Part shown: piece by piece, positions 12,697-23,832 of the stretch
Layout: every line of letters starts with the position of its first letter
How positions within the stretch are numbered: position 1 is the stretch's first letter
Origin: Climacium dendroides
Taxonomy: Eukaryota; Streptophyta; Bryopsida; Hypnales; Climaciaceae
Length of the DNA stretch: 64,000 nt
Direction of reading: 5' to 3'
Assembly (NCBI GenBank): GCA_950106755.1
Contig: OX467087.1
Location: 8,064,047-8,128,046 of the forward strand
Program-made: the position numbers and the translations under genes
The notes under the pieces: generated by a model
What the model was told of the DNA's origin: nothing
Database searches by the model: none
Seen by the model: the letters and a program-made list of their open reading frames with translations, nothing else

Positions 12697-13797
12697 CCGA
12701 CGGCCCTCCTAGGAGTCCTTGGTGGTACTCCAAATTTGGGTACCTAATAGAAATCCAAACCCTCATTTTTGGTCTTGATTCAAAATATATTTGAAAAATG
12801 ACTTTTGAAATTGTCAAGGGTATCTAAATGAGAGGTACCGCCAAGGACCCTTAAGATGGCCATTGGATCCGACGGCCCTCCTAGAAGTCCTTGGTGGTAC
12901 TCCAAATTTGGATACCTAGTAGGATCCAAATCCTCATTTTTGGTTTTGATTGAAAACAAATTTGAAAAAAGGTTTTTGAAGATGTCAAGGGTACTACCTA
13001 ATTGAGGAGTCTCACCAAGGATCCTTGAGATCTCATTAAGATCCAACTGAGCTTCCAAAGGTCCTTGGAGGTACCCCATGTTGGTACCTTATAGGGCTCT
13101 AAAACCTTCTTTTTGGTTTTGATTGAAAACAAATTTGAAAAAAGGCTTTTGAAGATGTCAAGGGTATCTAAATGAGGAGTCTCACCAAGGACCCCTAAGA
13201 GTTCATTAAGATCAAATTGAGCTTCCAATGGTCCTTGGTGGTACCCCTCATGTTAGTACCCTAGAGGGCTCTAAAACCTCATTTTTGGTTTTGATTCAAA
13301 AAAAATTTGAAAAAGGTCTTTGAGAATTTCAAGAGTACCTAAACTAGGTGTACCACCAAGGACTCCTAAAAGGTCCGTCGGGTCCGACGGACCTTTTAGG
13401 AGTCCTTGCTAGTACCCCTGATTTGGGTACCCTACAGGGCTCTAAAAGCTCAGTTTTTGTCCAAATTCAAATTTTTTTGAAATTTTTTTTCTTGAAAAAT
13501 GTGAAAGGAAAAGAATTTGGGGTAGAAAGAAGGAAATTTAAATTCTCCTAAAAAAATTTCAAAAAAATTTATCCTTGGTGGTATCTAAATTTGGAGTACC
13601 ACCAAGGACTTCTAGGAGGGCCGTCGGATCCAATGGCCATCTTAAGGGTCCTTGGCGGTACCCCTCATTTAGATACCCTTGACAATTTCAAAAGTCATTT
13701 TTCAAATATATTTTGAATCAAGACCAAAAATGAGGATTTGGATTTCTATTAGGTACCCAAATTTGGAGTACCACCAAGGACTCTTGGGAGGGTTGTC
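12697..13797. repeat. Tandem ~175-bp repeats arranged as a 1.1-kb palindrome
   Basis: About four direct units, each with a TCCTTGGTGGTACTCC-type block followed by CTCATTTTTGGTTTTGATT, start near 12,714, 12,890, 13,058 and 13,230. The array then inverts. The outer arms (about 12,697-12,890 and 13,607-13,797) are nearly identical reverse complements, and the centre is a perfect short palindrome at 13,358-13,407. ORFs of 70-99 codons on the minus strand are by-products of the repeat, since all carry the same Y-H-Q-G-L-L peptide. No flanking duplication or transposon terminus was identified. Confidence 0.85.
13358..13407. repeat. Perfect palindrome at the centre of the inverted array
   Basis: GGACTCCTAAAAGGTCCGTC is followed at once by its reverse complement, making a stem of about 24 bp with a 1-base centre. 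This is the symmetry axis of the larger inverted array. Confidence 0.9.
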
Positions 13798-14329
13798 ATC
13801 TTTCTAAGACCACATTGTAAATGGTACTAAATCCACGGTCATAGGTCCGTAACACAAATTTTTTCAATTATTTTATTCCCGCTCACAAGCTCATAGGTTC
13901 ATAGGCTCATGCTCACAGGCTCACCAAATAGCAACCCTGGCTTCTCAACTACCAAGAGACTCACCCACATCTCATTTGACTCTATATCTACTCACATTAC
14001 AATTTAAATCTCTCCTATTCTATTTCAAATTTTCAATCTAAAAGACTCCATAGCATTTTGACAAATTGTTTTTTTTTAAAGTAATTTTAAACATCATGTA
14101 ATATAATCAATTCAATCTTTACCTTATCCATTCATTGATTTCTCACTGATTTTGATTATTGAATTTTTATATCCGATAATCTCTCTCACAGAACAATTTG
14201 TTTAAATTTACATAAAACAAATTTTTACTTAACATGCATCACAACATTATATCATAATTCCCATTGCAATGATTTGTTTCAATAATTCCATTGGTTCATA
14301 ATAATTAATTTAATATATTAAATCAATAT

Positions 14330-15965
14330 TAATTCACATATAATATTTATATTATAATTTTTCCTTGAATATTTTGCAGTCAATTTGTCTACTTCACTTG
14401 ATCGCTCCGTCTTTGGTCACCAGCTTTGCTCCAAGACAAATTGTTAAACTTGGATTATTATTCCAATAGCAATTTCAATAAAACTACCATGCAAGTTATA
14501 CACATAATTACAAACAATTTGCTCGCAAGGAAGGAAAACTACTCGACAAATTGTTCTGTCACTTAATCTAATTAATCTTTTCCTCGCATCATTTTTCAAA
14601 TTTAACACAACAATTAGTCTAAATTGCCTCACATCCATCCAGACAATGGTTGCTCAATCATGCACTCCATTTATATCAATTGGTTCAATGAAATTAATTA
14701 AACTTACACTAATTCAATTTACACATATCAATTATAATTCTTCAATTAATTCACATCAAGTAGGAATTCTTCAATCACTCATATTCTCATCCAAAAGTTA
14801 ATTTAATTTAAATCCTCCCTCAATCACACACACAATCACTGATTTATAACTCACATACAATGTAAACAATTTGTTCAACCATATAGTAAATTGAATCCAA
14901 TCACTAGATCTCAACTTCAAAGATTGAATTCCAACACATTCAACAATCACATAGAAGACGATTTGTAAAGAAATATATTCAATTGAATCCATGTGTAAGT
15001 TCTTACATCCATGTGAAGATCTCCACTACCATGGTCTTTCAAGTTGGAAATGGAATGCCAAAATCTTCAATATAGACATCATTAGTAGCATGGAGAGTAC
15101 CAAAGATATAATTTAGTTAAATATCAACCAAAGACAAACAAGTATTCAAATATTTATAATATTCAATTATTTAGCCTCAAAAGAATTTCAACAATTTTTG
15201 TATTATATAAAATTTAGAGTGTATAAAAGACTACACAAATATGGTATATGAAAGGTTACAAAAATTATTTGATGCAATAGCTATGATTTCCTTTGACACT
15301 ATTATGGCTTTGGCAATGGATTGAGTCCTCGCTACACTCGTGGCTACACTATTTGAACTTCATTTCATGATTTTGGTTATGTCTAATCACCCCTAGTACA
15401 ATATAGAAATAGCTATCAATAAATAAGATTTAAAATATCACCTAAACTAGTTTTGATCTAAAGATCATTGGAATAATTAAAAGCTATGGTTCAAATTTGA
15501 ATGTTGCAAAAAGAATAAATTCAAATTTGAACCATATGAACCATTGTGAACCATTCTTTTTGCAACATGGTTAATAAAATTCGTATCAAATATTTTCAAG
15601 AAAATTTCCAACATTTATTTAGGACATATGGAAATGTAATAAGTTAATAAATAATATTTCAAAGTTTTCATACTACTAAAATCATAACTCTCTCTGTAAT
15701 ATCACAAATGCTACCATTAATACTAGGGGCTCGTGCTTGCTGTGCTATGCATTCATTGTATCACATATTAGTAAAATTTTGATATATTTGAATAGAATGC
15801 ATGATAATGATTTCAATAAATCTTTCAAATAATTATTTTAAATATTTTGTAAAAATATTTTCAATCATGCATACATAAAAATCGTATTTTCATACAATGT
15901 GATATTATAGAAATAGAGTAGCAAGTCACAATCACTTTTGTAATATCATTTTTTACATAATCACT
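14330..15965. repeat. First copy of a tandem segmental duplication (~1.63 kb)
   Basis: Sequence from TAATTCACATATAATATTTA onward recurs almost unchanged from about 15,972. This copy keeps an uninterrupted ACAAATTGTTAAACTTGG at 14,437-14,453, which is the empty site of the insertion in copy 2. It also lacks about 120 bases near 15,485 that copy 2 has (about 18,365-18,480). It contains the left end of the 812-bp terminal-repeat element (near 15,723) but no right end. Confidence 0.85.
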
Positions 15966-16093
15966 TCTGCAATATTAATTCACATATAATATTTATATTA
16001 TAATTTTTCCTTGAATATTTTGCAGTCAATTTGTCTACTTCACTTGATCGCTCCGTCTTTGGTCACCAGCTTTGCTCCAAGACAAATTGTTAA

Positions 16094-16703
16094 CCCCTCA
16101 CCGCCCAAGGCCGTTTTGGGAAACACACATGAGGCTGAACCTCTTTCTACTAAAATGCTTCTCAGTCATTCATAACTTCTTTGATTGATATGAAATTTTA
16201 GCCACACAAACTAGACTAGTATGCGCAACTTTCCCCAAAAAAATTATTGGAAACGGACACTGTATGAAGAAGATACAAGCCGCCGAAGTTCACTGTAGTT
16301 CATAAATGGCGGGATTTTGAATTTCAAATTTTGAATTGCTCCCAAACATTCAAAACAACTTGGATTGAAATGAAAATTTTACCACAATAACTTGACTTCA
16401 AGGGGAATATAGCGCAACAAATTTTATTGAAATCGAACATTGGATGAAGGAGATACAAGCCCCCGAAGTTGCAGCTATGGATTCACTTTGGTAAATCAAA
16501 TTGAACCTGTGAACTTCGATTGGCTCCCAAGAACGTATTACCTCTTGGATTTATCTGAAAATTTTAACACACAAACTAGAAGAAAATGCGCAAATTTTCC
16601 AACAAGTTTCATTGAATTCGAACCTTGGATGCAAAAGTTACAGAAGTTTGAATTGAACTTAAACTTTGTGAGGACAGTTTTGGTCCCCTTCGGCGGTGAG
16701 GGG
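16094..16703. mobile_element. 610-bp TTAA-flanked (piggyBac-like) non-autonomous element
   Basis: TTAA precedes the element (16,090-16,093) and follows it (16,704-16,707). Termini are CCCCTCACCGCCCAAGG and, on the other strand, CCCCTCACCGCCGAAGG: 16 of 17 bases match. The duplicated locus at 14,444-14,447 has a single TTAA at the same point, so insertion duplicated exactly TTAA. The interior is about three degenerate tandem units of roughly 170-190 bp, each with a GAAATTTTA-like block and a TACAAGCC..CCGAAGTT block. It has no transposase. TTAA duplication with a CCC-starting terminus is the established piggyBac signature; the assignment is inference because no enzyme is seen. The 128-codon ORF inside it has no recognisable features. 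Confidence 0.85.
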
Positions 16704-17246
16704 TTAAACTTGGATTATTATTCCAATAGCAATTTCAATAAAACTACCATGCAAGTTATACACATAATTACAAACAATTTGCTCGCAAGGAAGGAAAACT
16801 ACTCGACAAATTGTTCTGTCACTTAATCTAATTAATCTTTTCCTCGCATCATTTTTCAAATTTAACACAACAATTAGTCTAAATTGCCTCACATCCATCC
16901 AGACAATGGTTGCTCAATCATGCACTCCATTTATATCAATTGGTTCAATGAAATTAATTAAACTTACACTAATTCAATTTACACATATCAATTATAATTC
17001 TTCAATTAATTCACATCAAGTAGGAATTCTTCAATCACTCATATTCTCATCCAAAAGTTAATTTAATTTAAATCCTCCCTCAATCACACACACAATCACT
17101 GATTTATAACTCACATACAATGTAAACAATTTGTTCAACCATATAGTAAATTGAATCCAATCACTAAATCTCAACTTCAAAGATTGAATTCCAGCACATT
17201 CAACAATCACTTAGAAGACGATTTGTAAAGAAATATATTCAATTGA

Positions 17247-17887
17247 AGAAATTCATATTACAAATACTGATCACCGAGTAAGCCTAAAAAAAACCACGAA
17301 GTAAATGGGGGGGGGGGGGGAGAAAATGACAAATTGTTCAACTATATACCATGAAAAGAAATAACCACCAGTAGTACAAGTTGTCAATCAACTGGTGGGG
17401 TTCACATGACAATTAGTCTACAAAACTTTCTAATAGAAGTAAATTGACTATTTGTCTATTTTGACCAACTACTGCCTAATCAAAAGAGTTTTTACTGGCA
17501 CTTTTCTTACCAAAGACAAATAGTCCAAAAATTTCAAAATTTACATAACTACACCTAGACATCTAAACATCCATATTATAAGCACCTTCTATGATTATAG
17601 GGTATTTATGTTATAGATACCTATATTATAATTACCTTCCATGGTTATAGATACATATGTTATAGATATCTACAATAATTATAGAGTACCTACACTCAAG
17701 GTTCATAGGCTTGCATTTCTAAACTCACATGCCAACGTTGTTGAACTCTAATAACTTCTAGTAGAAGTTGCTTTATCCATTACTACATGTGATCAACTCA
17801 CTTTCACTTCATGCTTTGTTTACATTCATTGTTCCACTACATGCTTGTTTTTTTCAAGAGGGTGACCTATTCTAACAACCATTGTTT
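17247..17887. other. Unrelated segment interrupting duplication copy 2
   Basis: Present only in copy 2, between CAATTGAA and TCTAAGTTCTTACATCC, which are adjacent in copy 1. It contains a poly-G run, TAGATACCTATATTATA-like short repeats and no ORF of note. It may be an insertion here or a deletion from copy 1; no terminal repeat was recognised. Confidence 0.6.
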
Positions 17888-18741
17888 CTAAGTTCTTACA
17901 TCCATGTGAAGATCTCCACTCCTATGGTCTTCCAAGTTGAAAATGGAATGCCAAAATCTTCAATATAGACATCATTAGTAGCACAGAGAGTACCAAAGAT
18001 ATAATTTAGTTAAATATCAACAAAAGGCAAATAAATATTCAAATATTTATAATATTCAATTATTTAGCCCCCCCCAAAATTTCAACAATTTTTGTATTAT
18101 ATAAAATTTAGAGTGTATAAAAGACTACACAAATATGGTATATGAAAGGCTACACAAATTATTTGATGAAATAGCTATGATTTCCTTTGACACTATTATG
18201 GCTTTGGCAATGGATTGAGTCCTCGGTACACTATTTGAACTTCATTTCATGATTTTGGTTATGTCTAATCACCCCTAGTACAATATAGAAATAGATATTG
18301 ATAAATAAGATTTAAAATATCACCTAAACTAGTTCTGATCTAAAGATCATCATTGGAATAATTAAAACACTAGTTTTAATATGACCTTTGGATGGCAAAG
18401 TCTATTTTTAGAAATCTAAATGTATAATTAAAATTATGATTGTTTTGGATTTTTGATAAATTAATAGTTTTAAATTGGTTCATATGGTTCAAATTTGAAT
18501 GTTGCAAAAAGAATAAATTCAAATTTGAACCATATGGTTCAAATTTGAACCATTTGAACCATTGTGAACCATTCTTTTTGCAACATGGTTAACAAAATTC
18601 GTATCAAATATTTTCAAGAAAATTTCCAACATTTATTTAGGACATACGGAGATGTAATAAATTAATAAATAATATTTCAAAGTTTATCATACTACTAAAA
18701 TCATAACTCCCTCTCTAATATCACAAATGCTACCATTAATA

Positions 18742-19553
18742 CTAGGGGCTCGTGCTTGTTGTGCTACGCATTCATTGTATCACATATTAGTAAAATTTTG
18801 ATATATTTGAATAGAATGCATGATAATGATTTCAATAAGTCTTTAAAAAAAATTATTTTAAATATTTTGCAAAAATATTTTCAATCATGCATACATAGAA
18901 ATCGTATTTTCACACAATGCGATATTACAAAATAGAGTAGCAATTCACAATCACTTCTGTAATATCACTTTTTACAAAGGGTGATATTATAGAAATAATA
19001 TAGTTGTTGCAATTAAGGTGATATTAAAGAGGATCCATAGAATGATATTATAGAGGTAGCAAATCCATTGCTTCTCTTAGCTTTACACTTCTTTGCACTT
19101 CTATAATTTTGTGCTTTTGTGAGCTTTGAGCTTTCATGATTTCAATTTTCTATTACTACTACCAAATGATTTTGAGAAATTTATTCAATTCAAGCAATTT
19201 TGGATTCCACAACAATTAAGTTGTTCACAAAGTTTTTGAGATTTATAAGTTTTTCTTTTCAATTCTTCAATTTCAGTTGCCATTTTTTGTAACAATGGAG
19301 TCAAATTTCTAATGCATTCTAATGTATGCGTATCTTTTATAGTATTTACCATTGCATATGTTTCATTCATCATTCAATAAATTTCTATTGTACATTTCAA
19401 TATATTCTTATTTATAAAAAAAATTATACAAAGGTTTTAATCATTTTTATTTGAAGATTTATTGAAATTTTTGTTCTGCACTCTATCTAATACATAAAAA
19501 TTCTTATAAAATTCTAATGATAAATGCGTAGCATAGCAAGTGCCAACTACTAG
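18742..19553. mobile_element. 812-bp terminal-inverted-repeat element flanked by TA
   Basis: The left end begins CTAGGGGCTCGTGCTTGTTG; the right end, reverse-complemented, begins CTAGTAGTTGGCACTTGCTA. The 29-base termini match at 21 positions and both run into GCTACGCA. Both ends abut TA (possibly TAA). The interior has repeated GTGATATTATAG motifs and a 62-codon minus-strand ORF predicted to be helical (19,185-19,373), also recognisable in decayed form near 28.4 kb. A truncated copy starts near 15,723 and a related right end is at 28,696. TA flanks would suggest a Tc1/mariner-type element, but no transposase is seen. Confidence 0.6.
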
Positions 19554-19559
19554 TAATTT

Positions 19560-20920
19560 ATAATTTCATAGCTTAATAGAATTATAAATGTTGAAATTTA
19601 CAAATTCCAAATTTTTAATTAGTCATTATTAGTAGAATAGATGTCCACAAAGCCATAATCTCATTGTATAGATTGATACCTATATATAAACATTTGAACC
19701 ATTGAGTTTAAATTAATGGGATGAATGTTACATGGAGTTTTATTTTGTAGCCAATGAAGGTAGAGAAACATATTAGGTTGTTTTTTGAACTCAATTTTTA
19801 AAAATTTAAAATGAAAACAAAACATAAGATACGTTTTTCTTATTAAAACATTTTCACCATTAGAATTAACATTTCTCAATTTCTTATCAAAGTTATTTTC
19901 AATTTTAATTGTTTTTTCTTTTATCCTATACTGCCTTCTATTTTTTAAGTTTTTAGAAGATGAATATGAAAGATTTTTTGGTTAAATTTATTCTTAAGCA
20001 TTTTCAACTAATTTTCTAACATATTGACAAAAAAACCCAAGTTATACATTCTAAAAATATTGAAAGACAGACTTACACCTTTGGAAAGGGCTTCAAGAAT
20101 CTAGTTTTTGAAATTTAAGTACTAACTTTGATGTTACAATTAGTGAAATTCCCGCTTTAATTTTTGACAAGATGTATTTGAATAAGTTAATTAAAAGATC
20201 ATATAGTTGAAATTATTAAAGAATATATATTTTTTAAATAGCCTTACTTTAGATACAAGTATTTGGAAGTACTCTTGGGCTCAAATCACTGCAAATTTTT
20301 AGAGGTTAATCCTTGAATATTCTAAAGTCCATATTCCAGATAATGAGTACATTATTTATAGTTTTCCATTCATCAAAATGATATTTGAATTTTCAAAAGA
20401 TAACCTTCTTTAAGACCAATTCAATGAAATTAAAGTATGTGATATATTCATATAAAGAAATAAGTTAAAATGTGCAAAATTTTAAAAATATTAAAGCATT
20501 CAAGGGATAGATCCTAAATCCAAAAACAATTCATTGTTGTGGCTTAGGCATTAATATAATTGTACACAAAAAATGTAGTAAAAATCATCTATTTTTAGAT
20601 GTGAAAAAAAGACTATTTGACCATCCAAAGGGCACTATTAATCTTTGGTCTCTTTCTAGGGTTAAAGGGTCAAAGATTTATTTACATTAATTCTTGATGG
20701 ACCAAATTTGTAGTTGTGAAGTCAAATTTCAAAATCATCCATTCTATATCCTTCAATTTGCTATTATTATGAGTGACTTTTTTTGGTTTTATTTTTCTAA
20801 AATGAAAATTGTATATCTAGCATATGTCATATAATTTCTAGATATATTGTGAAAACTTCAAAATTCATTTATTCTTGAAGAAAAAGTAGAGAAAATGCAT
20901 ATCATACACAAAACATACTT
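19560..20920. other. AT-rich intergenic DNA, nothing identified
   Basis: No ORF over 75 codons with any motif, and no clear repeat structure. Confidence 0.5.
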
Positions 20921-20929
20921 AAAAAAAAT

Positions 20930-21120
20930 TTGAAAATCAAAGTACATTGTAATATAGAACATTGTTGTAATATAGTACATTATTGTAATATTGGTATTAT
21001 ATTACAATTAACATTATTGTAATATAGTACTTATTGTAATTGTAATATAGTACAATAATGTTCTATATTACAATGATGTTGTAAATCAATGTACATTGTA
21101 ATGTAGAACATTATTGTATA
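20930..21120. repeat. Cluster of ATTGTAATATAGTACA-type direct and inverted repeats
   Basis: Short units such as ATTGTAATATAG(T/A)ACA occur at least six times, several in inverted orientation (TGTTCTATATTACAAT). The segment can fold into nested hairpins. Confidence 0.75.
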
Positions 21121-21393
21121 ATGGAAATTTTTATGACATTCTATTATTAATAACATGGTTCTAGTTCTTGAACTTCAAACTTCAATAAAATAATCATTTC
21201 GATCATTTTTTCAAACTTTTCAAGTGGAGTAGATACTACACTTTGGAAACTTCATTTTGTTTGTTTTGTTGAAAAACAAAAGAAGTCATTTTGAATGTTG
21301 AATTCAAGTTCCAAGAAAAAACCCTTCAAAGAGTCAAAATACATTGTATCTATATACCATTTTTATGCATTTAGTACCTTTTATAAAAATTAT

Positions 21394-22117
21394 CCCTTAA
21401 GAACCAAGGTTTTTTTTGCAACATAGCGACTTTGGGCAGCTCACTACAAATGGAATTTTTATTTTTTTCTTTGAAAATTTCATGAAATATGTGCCATAGG
21501 AGTAGCTTTAAGGCCCAACAATTTTCATAACTTTTGACTACATGGTTAAAATGTTATTGTATGATACGTAGTTTTCTTTGAACTGGAGGCACTTTAGGCA
21601 ACTCAAAAAATTCTTAAAAAATCACCTTTAAAAAAAATTGAAATTGGCTATATATAAGTGTAAAGCTTTTAATCATTCTATTTTGATTAAAGAGATGAAG
21701 GTTTGAAGAGCTTTAGTTTGTGGATAGTTATGGAATCTCTAGTCTAAAATAAACTTTTAAGTCCTTTATTTTACTCAATTTAAAAAAAAAATTATAGGAT
21801 GTAAATTTTTTATTATAAAATTACAACCATTGGGATTGGCATTTTTCAAGTCCATAATTAAATTCTTATCAATTAAGTTTTCTAAATCATTCTCTACTTC
21901 TTTCTACTTACTATTTTTTCCTATATGTTGTACAATTCCAAATGATCTGAAAATTTTCAAGCATATAGCCAATTTGCCTTGAAGAATGAATCCAAAGAAG
22001 AACCACCAACATGAACATTTTTTCATACAAATGTGACCTTGTGAAATTTGGTACTTGTACTAGAAATGGTAGTTTTGGAGTGTTTTTGGTAAAAAATAGT
22101 TAAAAACCTTTAAGGGG
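21394..22117. mobile_element. TTAA family member A (724 bp, flanks eroded)
   Basis: Begins CCCTTAAGAACCAAGG and ends CCTTTAAGGGG, so the ends are inverted repeats of CCCCTTAAAG type. The interior is collinear with the elements at 27,594, 38,083 and 49,865, sharing blocks such as CAACAATTTTCATAACTTTT, TGTACAATTCCAAATGAT and AGCATGTAGCCAA-type strings. Flanks are TTAT and TGAA rather than TTAA, consistent with an older copy. Confidence 0.6.
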
Positions 22118-22360
22118 TGAAAACAAAAACAAAACACAACTTCTACTTCGCTTAATGATGTGAATATAACATTGATAATGTTGCACACAAATTTTTTTAA
22201 TACAATTTGGTTCCTGTATTTTGAGCGCATAGTGAGGCAGAGGTTTTACACCCCCATCCACTGACCCGTCCAAACTCCAACCTAACCCCTAAATATCTCC
22301 CCCACCTCTAATTTGTAATTTCAAATTGACATGAGGTTCTACAATTGATATGGGATTTTA

Positions 22361-22590
22361 GTGCATACATGTATACATCTTTTGTACTCGTACTCGTATC
22401 CACACTTATATCCATATTTATTTTCTATACTTGTATCTGTCTTTTGTATCCATATCCATAATCGTACCCCGTATATATACTCCTCTTCTATACATGTATC
22501 CATGTCTGTCTTCTGTATTTGTATCCATAATTATTTTTGTATATGTATACATATTCATATTTGTTTTTGTATATGTATTTGTATCCTAAA
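22361..22590. repeat. Degenerate GTATCC/ATAT pyrimidine-rich minisatellite
   Basis: Irregular repetition of hexamer-like units around TTGTATCCATATCC over about 230 bases. The 77-codon plus-strand ORF here (I/C/S/Y-rich) is a translation artefact of the repeat. Confidence 0.75.
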
Positions 22591-23165
22591 TTGACGACAT
22601 AGAGATTGGTTTTATTTTTTTCGATGAGAAGATTTACAGTTTGAAATTTTTTTAAATAAAAAATGAGGAGGGGACATGGGGGGGCATCTTTTCACCAAAT
22701 AGTCATCTATTCTTCAATATTCTTAAAGAGTATTGGACAATCAAAAGAAAAGTATAGAAAGAACTTTCAATTAGTTATAGATAAGCCCATTCATTTCTCC
22801 AAACAAACAATTCATAATCAAAACCTTAGGAAAAATACCAATTTATACTCTGAAAAATTAGTCCACTAATATAAATATGCAAGAAATAATTGAAGCATAC
22901 AAATAAATAACCATGTAATTACTCCCTGTACAATAATGCAAAGTTGGAGTGAAAGGACACTTTTATCTTAGTCTTTTTTTTTTACACAAGCATGTTGAAC
23001 ACCACACTGCAAGGATTTTTCTTGGATAGAGTGGTTGATTTCATGCTATATAAACCACCTATCACTTCTATGTATCGAACCATGCCATGCAGTTTCAGTA
23101 CCCTTACCTTAGTCTTTGAAGTCAATACTTCTAGTGGTTAATCCTCGGTGCCCTTATTGGGTTAA

Positions 23166-23380
23166 CCCTTAAATGTCGAGGTGGACGTTTTTCGTCCAAT
23201 GGATGACACAAAATCTCTCCATGTAGGATAGAAGTGCAACTCTTCATTCTCCAAATTTTGTAGCAGAAAGGAACGTCTTACAATAGCTTGTCTCCCAATG
23301 AGTGCTTTTGCATTTTTTTAAGCCAACAATTCACACGGTACCCAAAACAGATGATTTCCACGGTGACTGGCTCATCATCT
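23166..23380 (+). mobile_element. Short TTAA-family element (second family), 3' end eroded
   Basis: TTAA at 23,162-23,165 is followed by CCCTTAAATGTCGAGG. The following about 210 bases align with the minus strand of 37,331-37,555 and the plus strand of 37,118-37,326; shared strings include AAAAGTGCAACT-like, CAATGAGTGCTTTT and GATGATTTCC. The distal terminus is not preserved. It lies just upstream of the transporter gene and may form part of its promoter-distal region. Confidence 0.55.
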
Positions 23381-23832
23381 GTAGCACTAGGTCGGAAATA
23401 GGTGCAATATCTTTTATTCACCCTCCAGTCAACTGAATCGGAACGGAATCGTACAGACACTCGTGCTTGGCATTCAACTGCGCCGTCTGCGCGTGCTGTT
23501 GTCGCTGAATCAATAATCCTTCCTTCTCATCATCGCCATCGCCAGCTTCACTCTTCCATCTCAACCATCCCTCCCCAAGCAAGCAATTTCTCAGCAATAA
23601 AAACTTCAGATCGCTGCTCTAACCTCGCATCACCTCGCAGCCGGCACTTCACCTGAGCTTGTCCAGAATTTGAACCAGTCAGGCACGTCAACGACGAAGA
23701 CGACGAGTGTGGGAGAACCCAGAGCTCGAGGGTGGAAGACGACGACAACGACGATTTTGAGAGACGATTTTGAGTGTATACTCTGAATTAGGGTTTAGGG
23801 GAGGTGGGCTTGGTTTGGTTTGATTTGATGAG

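Larger units (their letters stand above)
15966..18990. repeat. Second copy of the tandem duplication, enlarged by insertions
   Basis: Collinear with 14,330-15,965. It is interrupted by the 610-bp TTAA element (16,094-16,703) and by about 640 bp of unrelated sequence (about 17,247-17,887, including a 13-G run near 17,308). After removing these, identity to copy 1 is very high with few indels, so the duplication looks recent relative to the surrounding repeats. Confidence 0.85.

Noticed and set aside
12605..13228. Overlapping minus-strand ORFs sharing a Y-H-Q-G-L-L peptide
   Set aside because: They are translations of the tandem repeat; the shared peptide reflects DNA repetition, not a protein family.
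12697..13797. CRISPR-like array
   Set aside because: Units are ~175 bp, partly inverted and diverged, in a eukaryotic genome; there are no short repeats with unique spacers.
16440..16826. 128-codon plus-strand ORF
   Set aside because: Crosses the right end of the 610-bp TTAA element into flanking DNA, so it is a chance frame with no transposase motif.
23402..23656. 84-codon ORF upstream of the transporter
   Set aside because: Ser/Arg-rich with no motif and located in the presumed promoter/5' UTR; could be an upstream ORF but there is no support for a protein.
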